Assembly (NCBI RefSeq): GCF_018131015.1
Contig: NZ_JAFCJJ010000011.1
Coordinates: 62,001 to 126,000, forward strand
Length of the DNA stretch: 64,000 bases
Origin: Bradyrhizobium diazoefficiens
GTDB taxonomy: Bacteria > Pseudomonadota > Alphaproteobacteria > Rhizobiales > Xanthobacteraceae
Reading direction: 5' to 3'
The notes beneath the pieces were generated by a model. That model was not told the origin of the DNA. It was given only the letters and a program-made list of their open reading frames with translations, and ran no database searches. Of the stretch, positions 52,412 through 60,867 are shown piece after piece. The position numbers and the translations under genes were made by a program. Positions within the stretch are counted from its first letter, which is position 1; every line of letters starts with the position of its first letter.

Positions 52412-53191
52412 ATGCTATCCACCATCGCCGACTACACCAGGCTGACCAAGGACATGGGCAAGTCGCTGACGCAGGTCGCGAAGCAGCCCGACGTCAGCCG
52501 CGAGACGGATTATTACCTCGGCCATATCGGCAAGGTGAAAACCATCGACGAGTTCTTCAAGGACTACCGCCTCTACTCCTACGCGATGAAAGCCTACGGC
52601 CTCAGCGACATGACCTACGCCAAGGCGTTCATGCGCAAGGTGCTGACCGAGGGCGTCGGGGACAAGAACACCTTCGCCAACAAGCTGACCGACACCCGCT
52701 ACCGGGAATTCGCCGCCGCCTTCAATTTCGCTGCCCTCGGCCAGAATGCGACCCAGACCACCCAGGCCACGACCGGCACGGCCACGCAATACGTCACGCA
52801 GACACTCGAGCAGAACGCCGGCGACCAGAACGAGGGCCTCCGGCTGGCGCTCTATTTCACCCGCAAGGCCTCCACGGTCACGACGGCCTACCAGATCCTC
52901 GCCGACCCGGCGCTGACGAAGGTCGTCCAGACCGCGCTCGGCCTGCCCGCGACCGTCAGTGCGGGCGACATCGACGGCCAGGCCCACATGATCGACAAGG
53001 CGATCAAGATCGCCGACTTCAAGGATCCGGCCAAGCTCACCAGATTCGTGCAGCGTTTTGCCGCGATGTGGGATGCGAGCCAGGCGCAGGGCTCCAACGC
53101 AGCCAACCCCTTGCTGATCGGCGGCGCGGCGACGGCCAGCATGGACGTCGACGTGCTCTCGAAACTTCAGTCCATCAAGTTCGGAAAGTAA
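52412..53191 (+). CDS. DUF1217-type flagellar cluster protein
   Basis: A 259-residue protein, largely helical, with ETDYYLGHIGKVKTIDEFFK and LYSYAMKAYGLSDMTYAKAF near the N terminus and NPLLIGGAATASMDVDVLSK at the end. It belongs to the DUF1217 family seen in rhizobial flagellar clusters; its function is not established. The ATG at 52412 begins the family-like sequence; a longer open frame running back to 51491 is antisense to motA. First gene of a three-gene plus-strand operon. Confidence 0.82.
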   Translation: MLSTIADYTRLTKDMGKSLTQVAKQPDVSRETDYYLGHIGKVKTIDEFFKDYRLYSYAMKAYGLSDMTYAKAFMRKVLTEGVGDKNTFANKLTDTRYREFAAAFNFAALGQNATQTTQATTGTATQYVTQTLEQNAGDQNEGLRLALYFTRKASTVTTAYQILADPALTKVVQTALGLPATVSAGDIDGQAHMIDKAIKIADFKDPAKLTRFVQRFAAMWDASQAQGSNAANPLLIGGAATASMDVDVLSKLQSIKFGK

Positions 53192-53194
53192 GTC

Positions 53195-53923
53195 ATGCAA
53201 TCGGCACTTTATGTCGGCTTGTCGGCCCAGGTCGCGCTGGAACGGCGGCTCCAGACCATCGCCAACAACGTCGCCAACGTCAACACGGCGGCGTTCCGCA
53301 CCGATGTCGTGAAGTTCGAGACCGTGCTGTCCAAGGCCGGCGCTGTTGCCGTCGCCTTCTCCTCGACCGGCAACAACATCATCTCGCGCGCACAAGGCAG
53401 CATCACCGAGAGCGGCAACCCGCTCGACGTCGCCGTGGTCGGACAGGGCTGGATCGCCTTCGCCGGCCCCAACGGCACGGTCTATACCCGCGACGGAAGG
53501 CTCCAGATCGCCCCGAACGGCGACCTCCAGACCGTGAGCGGCTTCCCCGTCGTCGATGCCGGTGGCGCCCAGATCATGCTCGACCCGAACGGCGGCCCGG
53601 TCTCGATCTCGCGCAGCGGCGCCATCACCCAGGACAACAACGAGGTCGGCACCATCGGCCTGTTCAACATCCCGGCCGATGCCAATCTCGAGCGCTACGG
53701 CAATTCCGGGGTAGTTCCCGACCGACCCGCGACCGCCATCTCCGATTTCAACCGGGACGGCTTCAAGCAGGGCTATGTGGAAGGCTCCGGCGCCAATCCG
53801 ATGATGGAATTGACCAAGTTGATGGCCGCCTCGCGCGCCTTCGAGGGCACCAATTCGATGATCGAGGGCACCGAGGGCTCGCTCCAGAACGCGATCCGGA
53901 CGCTGGGCGAACCCGGCAAATAG
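53195..53923 (+). CDS. flgF: Proximal rod protein FlgF
   Basis: A 242-residue rod protein: SAQVALERRLQTIANNVANV at the N terminus, AFAGPNGTVYTRDGRLQIAP in the centre and MMELTKLMAASRAFEGTNSM at the C terminus. It follows the DUF1217 gene after 3 bases and precedes fliI by 35 bases. Confidence 0.95.
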   Translation: MQSALYVGLSAQVALERRLQTIANNVANVNTAAFRTDVVKFETVLSKAGAVAVAFSSTGNNIISRAQGSITESGNPLDVAVVGQGWIAFAGPNGTVYTRDGRLQIAPNGDLQTVSGFPVVDAGGAQIMLDPNGGPVSISRSGAITQDNNEVGTIGLFNIPADANLERYGNSGVVPDRPATAISDFNRDGFKQGYVEGSGANPMMELTKLMAASRAFEGTNSMIEGTEGSLQNAIRTLGEPGK

Positions 53924-53958
53924 GCTGTGTCCCTGCGTCATAATGGTGGACGGATTCA

Positions 53959-55284
53959 TTGAACGCTCTTCGGCAACTTGAATGGGCGCTGCTGGATCTC
54001 CAGCAGAGCACCCCCCTTGCAAGCGTCAGCGGCGCGATTTCCGAGATCGCGCCGACGCATTTCCGCGTCTCCGGCCTGTCGCGCTTCGTCAGGCTCGGCG
54101 AGCTGATCGGCGTCAACACGGCCGGCAGGCCCCAGATCGGCGAGGTGGTCCGGATCGACGGAGAGGGCATCATCGCCAAGCCGTTCGACCGGCAATTCCT
54201 CGGCGGCCTCGGCTCGACCGCCTACCGGATGCCGGCCATGTCCCTCGCGCCGGATCCGAGCTGGAAAGGCCGGGTCATCAACGCGCTCGGCGCGCCGCTG
54301 GACGGACAGGGCCCGCTCACGCCTGGATCGGTGGCGGTCTCGACCGAGGCGGAGGCGCCGCCGGCCATGAAGCGCGCGCGCGTCCACAAGCCGCTGCGCA
54401 CCGGCGTTCGCGTCATCGATCTGTTCGCACCGATCTGCGCCGGCCAGCGCGTCGGCATCTTCGCCGGCTCCGGCGTCGGCAAGTCGACGCTGCTTGCAAT
54501 GCTGGCCCGCAGCCAGGGCTTCGATACCGTCGTGCTGGCGCTGGTCGGCGAGCGCGGCCGCGAAGTGCGCGAGTTCATCGAGGACGTGCTGGGCAACGAC
54601 CGCCATCGCGCAGTCACCATCGTGTCGACGGGCGACGAAAGCCCGATGATGCGGCGGCTGGCGCCGAAGACGGCCATGGCGGTAGCGGAATATTTTCGCG
54701 ATCGGGGCGAATCCGTGCTGCTCGTGGTCGATTCGATCACCCGCTTCGCTCACGCCGCGCGCGAGGTCGCGCTCGCCGCTGGCGAGCCCGCGGTCGCACG
54801 CGGCTATGCGCCGACCGTGTTCACCGATCTGCCGCGCCTTTTGGAGCGCGCGGGGCCCGGCGAGGAGGGTTCGGGGACGATCACCGGCATTTTCTCCGTG
54901 CTGGTCGATGGCGACGATCACAACGAGCCGATCGCCGATACCATCCGCAGCACGCTCGACGGTCACATCGTGCTCTCCCGGCACATCGCCGACCAGGCGC
55001 GCTATCCGGCCGTGGACGTGCTCGCCTCGGTCTCCCGTCTCGCCCACAACGTCTGGGACCCCGAGGAGCGCGAACTGGTCAGCAAGCTGCGCACCCTGAT
55101 CGCCAAATACGAGGATACCCGCGACCTGCGCCTGATGGGCGGTTATCAGTCCGGGCGCGATGCGTCGCTCGACCAGGCGGTGGACATCGTCCCGCGAATC
55201 TACGGAGCGATGCGGCAGGATGCTTCGGCGCCGCCGAGCGCCGATCCATTCCGCGAGCTGAGAGACACGCTCAAGGGCCAGTAA
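53959..55284 (+). CDS. fliI: Flagellar export ATPase FliI
   Basis: A 441-residue F1-beta-like ATPase. Walker A is GSGVGKST (about 170-177), followed by LVGERGREVREF (near 195), Walker B LLVVDSITRFA (near 254-264) and the arginine-rich C-terminal helices. FliI unfolds or delivers export substrates with FliH. The start is a TTG at 53959, giving MNALRQLEW; no upstream ATG or GTG exists in frame. Its FliH partner is encoded in the fliF operon. Confidence 0.96.
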   Translation: MNALRQLEWALLDLQQSTPLASVSGAISEIAPTHFRVSGLSRFVRLGELIGVNTAGRPQIGEVVRIDGEGIIAKPFDRQFLGGLGSTAYRMPAMSLAPDPSWKGRVINALGAPLDGQGPLTPGSVAVSTEAEAPPAMKRARVHKPLRTGVRVIDLFAPICAGQRVGIFAGSGVGKSTLLAMLARSQGFDTVVLALVGERGREVREFIEDVLGNDRHRAVTIVSTGDESPMMRRLAPKTAMAVAEYFRDRGESVLLVVDSITRFAHAAREVALAAGEPAVARGYAPTVFTDLPRLLERAGPGEEGSGTITGIFSVLVDGDDHNEPIADTIRSTLDGHIVLSRHIADQARYPAVDVLASVSRLAHNVWDPEERELVSKLRTLIAKYEDTRDLRLMGGYQSGRDASLDQAVDIVPRIYGAMRQDASAPPSADPFRELRDTLKGQ

Positions 55285-56138
55285 TCCAAGGCCGGTAACG
55301 AACAGCCTGGCGCGCGATGCGCGCCTCGCCGTCCAATCATCCGCGACAAGGCATGCCCGTATAATCCCGGGGCCAAGCCCTGGCTTGGTCTGCCACCGGA
55401 TTTCGTCGCACGCGCCTTTGCCGTTCGAACGAACCGCCGGACCGCGGCGGAAGCGACCATCCCACCATACTACGGACACCGGGGCTTAACAACCGCCGCG
55501 TGCAATTCCTGATTTTTCTCCCGACGTTTCCCGGAGCCGGTCGCGCAAGCTGTGGATGACCGGCGGACTCCCATCGGTGGTCCGGCACAAACTTCGGGCC
55601 GCGGCAAGCCGCCGAACATGGCCCTGCGCGCAATCAAACCGTCACGGAGTGGTGCGGACCTCGCTTGATGGAGACGTATTGTGCTCACCATCATGTGTCC
55701 CCGAAGCGCAAGATTGTCTTGAACGTGACATTCGCCTGCAGCGACATCCAATCTCCGAGAGCGTCTCTACTTGATTTTGTTGAGAAGCTCATTCATCGTT
55801 TCAAATGGAACAAAAGAAACGTCTGCGTGTGACTTGCACTTGAGGGGCTGCGGTTGAACCAACCCGATCCATCGTCCGGTCGTGACGGCAAGTTGGGCTG
55901 GTGTTCGGCTGCGCCGCGATTGGGCAACCATCAGCGACATTGCCGTGCGCGCACCATGCTGCGGCACTCGTCGGACCGCCCTGGGGGCGTCGCAGCACGT
56001 AGTTTTGCGAGGACGCCGGGCGCGACGCACCTACCGGACATGGTGGGCCGCCCAGCTTCCCGTAAAAGACTCGTGCGCCATGGCGGAAAGCGGCTCCGGG
56101 ACGCCGCGGATGTGATACCCGGGGCGAGGTAGGAATTC
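55285..56138. other. Intergenic region, 854 bases
   Basis: No gene is supported between fliI and the second MarR gene. Several short open frames (for example 55767-56030 minus) lack ribosome sites and family features. Base composition is mixed, with an A/T-richer stretch near 55,760-55,830. No tRNA or large inverted repeat was seen. Confidence 0.45.
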
Positions 56139-56774
56139 ATGCCGTTGGCACGCGAAGCGGTCGAGCTGCTGGTTCAGGCAGCGAGGGCCTGGTATTTCGA
56201 GGGCGATCAGCACGGGCTGCGCGACCGCGAATGGATGGCGCTGCGCTTTCTCGGGCGCGCCAACCGCTTCTCCCGCACGCCGTCCGCGCTCGCCGGCTAC
56301 ATCGGCGCCACCCGTGCGACCGCCTCGCAGATCGTGAAGACGCTGGAGAGCAAGGGCTACCTGGTGCGAAAGCCCTCGCACGAGGACAAGCGCTCCGTCG
56401 CGCTCCACGTCACCCCGCAGGGTCAGAAATGCCTGAGCCAGCAGGACCCGATCAATCACGTGGTGAACGCGGTGTCCTCGCTCGGCGACGAGGAGTGCGC
56501 CCGGCTGCGCGACTCGCTGCGGGAGATTCTCAATCATCTCGATGCGGCCCATCAGCGGCTCGATGCCAGCATCTGCCGCGACTGCATGTTCCTGGCCGAA
56601 CGCAGCCCGAGCGCGGTCAAGGGGCGCGCCACGGCCGAATTCATGTGCCGGCTGTACCGCGCCCCGGTCTCGCTGGAAGAGACGGAGCTGCTCTGCATCA
56701 GCTTCGAGCGCACCCGCGACCGCCCGAAGATCGAGGAGCACCTCGATCGCGCCCGCGTTGCCAGCCAGGGCTGA
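56139..56774 (+). CDS. MarR family regulator with four conserved cysteines (copy B)
   Basis: A 211-residue paralogue of the regulator at 17041. Both begin with AREA(V/I)ELL, share LRDREWMALRFL and RANRFSRTPSALA in the DNA-binding region, and end with Cys146, Cys149, Cys170 and Cys186 (CX2C-X20-C-X15-C). The four Cys positions are thus kept in both, while the rest diverges. A GGGGCGAGGTAGG stretch precedes the ATG. It is 24 bases upstream of an 80-base palindrome that may end its transcript. Confidence 0.85.
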   Translation: MPLAREAVELLVQAARAWYFEGDQHGLRDREWMALRFLGRANRFSRTPSALAGYIGATRATASQIVKTLESKGYLVRKPSHEDKRSVALHVTPQGQKCLSQQDPINHVVNAVSSLGDEECARLRDSLREILNHLDAAHQRLDASICRDCMFLAERSPSAVKGRATAEFMCRLYRAPVSLEETELLCISFERTRDRPKIEEHLDRARVASQG

Positions 56775-56797
56775 GGCGGACACAACAACTTCCACAA

Positions 56798-56877
56798 CGT
56801 CATTGCGAGCGCAGCGAAGCAACCCAGAGTCCTTCCGCGAAGGGATTCTGGATTGCTTCGCTGCGCTCGCAGTGACG
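56798..56877. repeat. 80-base palindromic repeat, dispersed type
   Basis: The arms GTCATTGCGAGCGCAGCGAA... at 56799-56822 and its complement at 56853-56876 pair over 24 bases with one mismatch; a smaller TCCTTC-cgc-GAAGGGA hairpin fills the centre. It resembles the CGTCATTGCGAGCG-type palindromes abundant between Bradyrhizobium and Rhodopseudomonas genes. It may also terminate the MarR transcript. Confidence 0.8.
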
Positions 56878-56990
56878 GAGCAAGGGGCACAGGCTTCTTT
56901 CGCCAAATTCCACCGTCATTCGCCGCGAAGGCGGGGAATCCAGTACGCCGCAGCTTCTCTGTTCAATCACAGCCGTCTCTGGAATGCTGG

Positions 56991-57014
56991 ATCGCCCGGT
57001 CAAGGCCGGGCGAT
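56991..57014. repeat. Hairpin repeat unit
   Basis: ATCGCCCGG and CCGGGCGAT form a perfect 9-bp stem around six bases, embedded in a context (TGGAATGCTGG before, GATGACAGTGAG after) that recalls another common Bradyrhizobium intergenic repeat. Confidence 0.65.
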
Positions 57015-57039
57015 GACAGTGAGCGCAGACGCGCCTCCG

Positions 57040-57650
57040 CGTGCTCGCGGCCCAATTCGCCCGAGGCTTGCTTGATTTCCTCACCCTCCAAACCAAGAGG
57101 GTGCAGGGAAGGCCGGGTGCTGACCTCGCACCCGCGGTCCGCTGCGCGAAATCCAGCGCAAAAGAACCGCACAGCAGCATACAGGTGGTGCCAAATCACT
57201 CGGCCTTCCCTGCGCAATGGCTGGACGGCTTATGCCGTGCTCTCCCGGGAGCCGAGTTCCTTCTGGCCTCCCTCGCGCCTCGCGAAAGTCGCCGGCACCG
57301 CGCCGGTTGACGCGCATGCCGCATCCGCAAGAGCTTGACCGTAGCGACGACGGCCAGGACCACACGGTTTTGCCGTACGCGCGGTTCGCCATGTTCGCCG
57401 CAGCATCTCCAGCCCTGTCGACGAAGCCGGAAACCTGCTGGCGAGACGAACCTTTCAGCGCCGCTCGTCCGCGCGCGGCCCTTGGGCTCACGGAGAGCAA
57501 TCCGCCCTGCCCCGGACCTTTCGCGCTACGGCGCTGCCGCGTCCACCGCAAGCCCGGCTCGCGATACGTGACGACCACAAGATCGCCCCTCAAGATTGAG
57601 CCGGGATGGGCGACACATACGTCATTTCCGAATTTCGGTAAAGGAGAATA
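57040..57650. repeat. GC-rich element of unknown nature with nested inverted repeats
   Basis: A block of about 600 bases. GCAGGGAAGGCCG (57103-57115) is exactly complementary to CGGCCTTCCCTGC (57201-57213), and GGGTGC/GCACCC (57115-57120, 57128-57133) forms a hairpin inside. Further on are CTCCCGGGAG and ACGG-TTTTG-CCGT. I recall similar blocks in Bradyrhizobium genomes, so a dispersed element or structured RNA is possible. Boundaries are approximate; coding is doubtful because overlapping open frames exist on both strands without domains. Confidence 0.45.
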
Positions 57651-57862
57651 TTTTTGCGACGCCGGCTTGACAACCAGCGCAGGTGTTTCGCCCGTCGGGC
57701 CGATCCGGCGCCGACAGGCGAACGAACCGGGATCATCGGCGTCGTCTTGTATGCATTATCCCAGTTGCCATCATGGGGGACTTCGCTTTACATGCCGCCA
57801 AATCCGCCTGCCGGCCGTGGCCGGGGCCGAAAAATCGCACCATTTTGTCAGAGGGAAGAAGC

Positions 57863-58927
57863 ATGGCGCGCAACGTTCTGATCCTGGGAGCTTCCTACGG
57901 CTCCCTGCTGGGCACCAAGCTGCTGATGGCCGGGCACAACGTCACCCTGGTCTGTCGCGCCAAGACCGCAGAGCTCATCAATCGCGACGGTACCGAGGTG
58001 CGCATCAAGCTGCGCGACGAGGCGGTGCACCGGGCGATCTTCTCGCGCGACCTGCCCGGCAAGCTCGACGCGGTGACGCCGCAGAATGTCGACGTCTCCC
58101 GCTACGACATGGTCGGTCTCGCGATGCAGGAGCCGCAATACACCAATCACACGGTCCGCATGCTCATGGTCAAGATCGCCGCGGCGAAGCTGCCGTGCCT
58201 GTCGATCATGAACATGCCGCCGCTACCGTATCTGAAGCGGATTCCCGCGCTCGCCGACATGGACCTCGAGGAGGCCTACACCAATGCGCAGGTGTGGGAG
58301 CGCTTCGAGCCGGGCCTGGTGACGCTGTGCTCGCCCGACCCGCAGGCATTCCGCCCGCCGGAAGAAGCCGCGAATGTGCTCCATGTCGGCCTGCCCACCA
58401 ACTTCAAGGCTTCGGTCTTCGCCGACGAGAAGCACAACAAGGTGCTGCGCGAGCTCGAAGCCGATATCGACGCGGTCACGCTCGACGGCAAGGACGTGCC
58501 GGTAAAGCTGAAAGTGTTCGATTCTCTGTTCGTGCCGCTGGCGAAATGGTCGATGCTGCTCACCGGCAACTACCGCTGCATCACGCCGCACGAGCCGCAG
58601 TCGATCCGCGACGCCGTGCATGGCGATCTGAAGCGCTCGCAGACGATCTACGACCATGTCGACGCGATCGCGCGGCGTCTCGGCGCCGACCCGCAGGACC
58701 AGGTGCCGTTCGCGAAATACGCCAAGGCCGCCGAAAGCCTGCTCAAGCCATCGTCGGCCGCGCGTGCGGTCGCGAGCGGCGCGCCCTTCATCGAGCGGGT
58801 CGACCTCCTGGTGAAGCTGATCTCGCATCAGCTAGGCGTGCCCAACCCCGAGATCGACCGCACGGTCGAGACCGTGGACCAGAAGCTCAACGAGAAGATC
58901 GTGCAGGGCGGATCCGGCGCGCAGTGA
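57863..58927 (+). CDS. Ketopantoate-reductase-like dehydrogenase
   Basis: A 354-residue protein with an N-terminal nucleotide-binding fold (RNVLILGASYGSLLGTKLLM; GAS-Y-GSLLG instead of strict GxGxxG) and a helical C-terminal domain (WSMLLTGNYRCITPHEPQSI), in the outline of ApbA/PanE or opine-dehydrogenase-like enzymes. The true substrate is unknown; ketopantoate to pantoate is only one option. The ATG at 57863 has GAGGGAAG upstream; an open frame starting at 57683 is unlikely. It stands alone. Confidence 0.78.
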   Translation: MARNVLILGASYGSLLGTKLLMAGHNVTLVCRAKTAELINRDGTEVRIKLRDEAVHRAIFSRDLPGKLDAVTPQNVDVSRYDMVGLAMQEPQYTNHTVRMLMVKIAAAKLPCLSIMNMPPLPYLKRIPALADMDLEEAYTNAQVWERFEPGLVTLCSPDPQAFRPPEEAANVLHVGLPTNFKASVFADEKHNKVLRELEADIDAVTLDGKDVPVKLKVFDSLFVPLAKWSMLLTGNYRCITPHEPQSIRDAVHGDLKRSQTIYDHVDAIARRLGADPQDQVPFAKYAKAAESLLKPSSAARAVASGAPFIERVDLLVKLISHQLGVPNPEIDRTVETVDQKLNEKIVQGGSGAQ

Positions 58928-59428
58928 CGCGCCGATTCAGTCGCCTTCGTTCACGCACTCGGAGTTGACTGCAACGGGTCTGCGGGGACGCCGCACCCAG
59001 CCAGTTCTCGTGCCACGTCGTCGAGCTTCGCGGCAGCGGCAATACATACAGTTCCCGGTGTGACGCGCGAGCAACTCAACGCGAGAGTTCGCGCCGTCAC
59101 GTTGCGCCCGCGTGAACGTGGCGTCGATGCGCGAGCATCACGATCACGTGACGAGCCGCCGGTCGCCCACCTGGCTGTGAAATCAAAATAGCACGGGAAA
59201 TAAGGCTTTTCAGGCTGCCGGCTGACACCGGACGAAGATCGCGATCCTTCATTTGCGCAATCGCTGCATGCGTGCGCGTCGGGCTCGACTTCTTGTCACG
59301 TGGAGACACACGCGCAACATGCGCCTGCCGAATTCTCCCTTGTCGCGATGAGCCTTGGCGCCGGTTCCATCGATCGGTTCCGGAGTTCCGCTGCTCGATA
59401 GCGATAAAAACAAGACTAAGAAAAGAAG
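58928..59428. other. Intergenic region, 501 bases
   Basis: No gene is supported. A short open frame on the minus strand (59097-59309) has no family features. The last 80 bases before the next gene, with AAGACTAAGAAAAGAAG, are A-rich and may hold the promoter and ribosome site. Confidence 0.4.
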
Positions 59429-60265
59429 ATGGACCAGGCGATGCAGAGCGTCGCCCGCGCGGTAGAGGCGGGTGCGACGACGATGAAGGGTGTGATCGAC
59501 GCCACCGGACTGTCGCGTCTCAGGATCGAACGTGCGCTGAACGCGCTGGAGAAGCAGAAGCTGCTGGTCCGCGACGGCCAGGGCTTTCGCGCGACCGGCC
59601 TGCCGAAGGCGGCGCCGCTGAGCCGGCAATGCGGAACGTGCAACGCCTGCTGCGACATTCTCGAGGTGGCCGCCGTCGACAAGCCGGTGAACCAGCTCTG
59701 CAGGCACTGGCAGACGGGCACCGGATGCACGATCTACGCGCGCCGCCCGCAGATGTGCCGCTCCTTCGTCTGCGCCTGGCTGCAAGGGCACCTCGACGAG
59801 GAATGGTTTCCCGCGAAGTCGGGCATCATCGTGCATTTCAGCCAGGACGCCGTGAACGTGACGGTCGATGACCACTGTCCCGATCGCTGGCGCGAGGAGC
59901 CGTATTTCAGCAAGCTCGCCGAATGGTCGCTGAACGGGATCAGGCGGATCGGCAACCGCGGCTATGCGACCCTCGTCGTCTCCGGCAAGAACCGCTATCT
60001 GCTGCTTGGGCGCACCATCGTCCCCGACCCGACGCTGTTTGGAACGGCATTCCTGCCGCTCACCGCCGACACCTTCCGGTTCTGGCGCGCGACATCGGCC
60101 GAGCATTTGCAGCGCCTGCACGAGCGCATCGCCGAAATCGAGCGGATCAGGCAGGAATTCGGCGCCTGCGCGATCCCCGAGAACGAGGACGACGATCCGC
60201 ATCCGCCGTACCGGCCCGCGCTGCTCCGGTCGTCGAACGTTGCGAAGACTCCATCCAGGAGCTGA
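59429..60265 (+). CDS. YkgJ-type cysteine-cluster protein with winged-helix-like head
   Basis: A 278-residue protein. Residues about 8-58 (RAVEAGATTMKGVIDATGLS and RIERALNALEKQKLLVRDGQ) look like a small winged helix. The following domain has Cys68, Cys71, Cys74, Cys75, Cys91, Cys100, Cys110 and Cys115 in the CX2CX2CC...C...C order of YkgJ zinc or iron chelating proteins. The C-terminal half (about 125-250) is an uncharacterised globular part. Function is unknown; metal binding is likely. Confidence 0.78.
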   Translation: MDQAMQSVARAVEAGATTMKGVIDATGLSRLRIERALNALEKQKLLVRDGQGFRATGLPKAAPLSRQCGTCNACCDILEVAAVDKPVNQLCRHWQTGTGCTIYARRPQMCRSFVCAWLQGHLDEEWFPAKSGIIVHFSQDAVNVTVDDHCPDRWREEPYFSKLAEWSLNGIRRIGNRGYATLVVSGKNRYLLLGRTIVPDPTLFGTAFLPLTADTFRFWRATSAEHLQRLHERIAEIERIRQEFGACAIPENEDDDPHPPYRPALLRSSNVAKTPSRS

Positions 60266-60306
60266 GGACGCCCGAACGCGAGCGCGCTATCGCGCGCTCC
60301 GAGCCG

Positions 60307-60612
60307 TCAATGCGAGTGGCCGCCAACGTGATCACTGCTGCCGTGATCGGCGCTGCCGCCGTGGCCGCCTGACGGGACTTCGGCGGGGAAGAAGCCCAAA
60401 CGCTCGGCATCCACGACCATCGAGGTGTAGAGCGCCCTCACCGCGCCGTATTGGGGATCGGAGGGCTTGAGCTCATCGAGCTTCTGTCTCAGGGCGGCGA
60501 TATCGCGCAACCGTGTCCGCCTGTTGAACAACCAGTAGGTTGCCATTCCAAGCGTAACCAGGGCCACGATGCCGAACAGGGTGACTGTCATCGTTGCGGG
60601 ACTGGCGAGCAT
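60307..60612 (-). CDS. Small membrane protein with His-rich tail
   Basis: A 101-residue protein: one membrane segment (about 7-28, TVTLFGIVALVTLGMATYWL), a charged helix (RLRDIAALRQKLDELKPSDP) and a tail GGHGGSADHGSSDHVGGHSH rich in His, Gly and Ser. The tail could bind Ni, Zn or Co, but no metal genes adjoin. The start at 60612 is chosen because GGAGG lies six bases upstream; another ATG two codons earlier touches this ribosome site. It converges with the cysteine-cluster gene. Confidence 0.6.
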   Translation of the reverse strand: MLASPATMTVTLFGIVALVTLGMATYWLFNRRTRLRDIAALRQKLDELKPSDPQYGAVRALYTSMVVDAERLGFFPAEVPSGGHGGSADHGSSDHVGGHSH

Positions 60613-60867
60613 GCTCATCCTCCGCGTCTCCTGGCGTCCTGCCGAGCTGGCAGCACACATAACGACTACCGCACACCCGTGAAAACATCGACAATTTTCG
60701 GGTGAAATTTTAATCAAAGCAGCCTGAACGCGACCGGCCTCCGATGTTTCACGGGAACGGCGACGTCCATCGTGGGCAACGGCGCCTGATTCGCCCTCTT
60801 CCGCTCGACGCGATCCTTCCGGATTGATAAGCCGCTGTCCGCGAATGATGGGACTTGAGTCGGGGAC

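Larger units (their letters stand above)
56775..57862. other. Gene-free, repeat-rich region, 1,088 bases
   Basis: Between the second MarR gene and the ketopantoate-reductase-like gene. It contains an 80-base palindrome (56798), a hairpin unit (56991), and a long GC-rich block (about 57040-57650) with nested inverted repeats. Open frames on both strands are probably spurious. Confidence 0.6.

Noticed and set aside
55767-56030. A possible 87-residue protein on the minus strand
   Set aside because: Arg-rich start, no ribosome site, no recognisable family; the A/T-rich end of it is better seen as intergenic.
57081-57593. A possible 170-residue protein on the minus strand in the repeat-rich region
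   Set aside because: Arg/Ser/Gly-rich without domain; overlaps an equally long open frame on the other strand and the inverted repeats. More probably non-coding.
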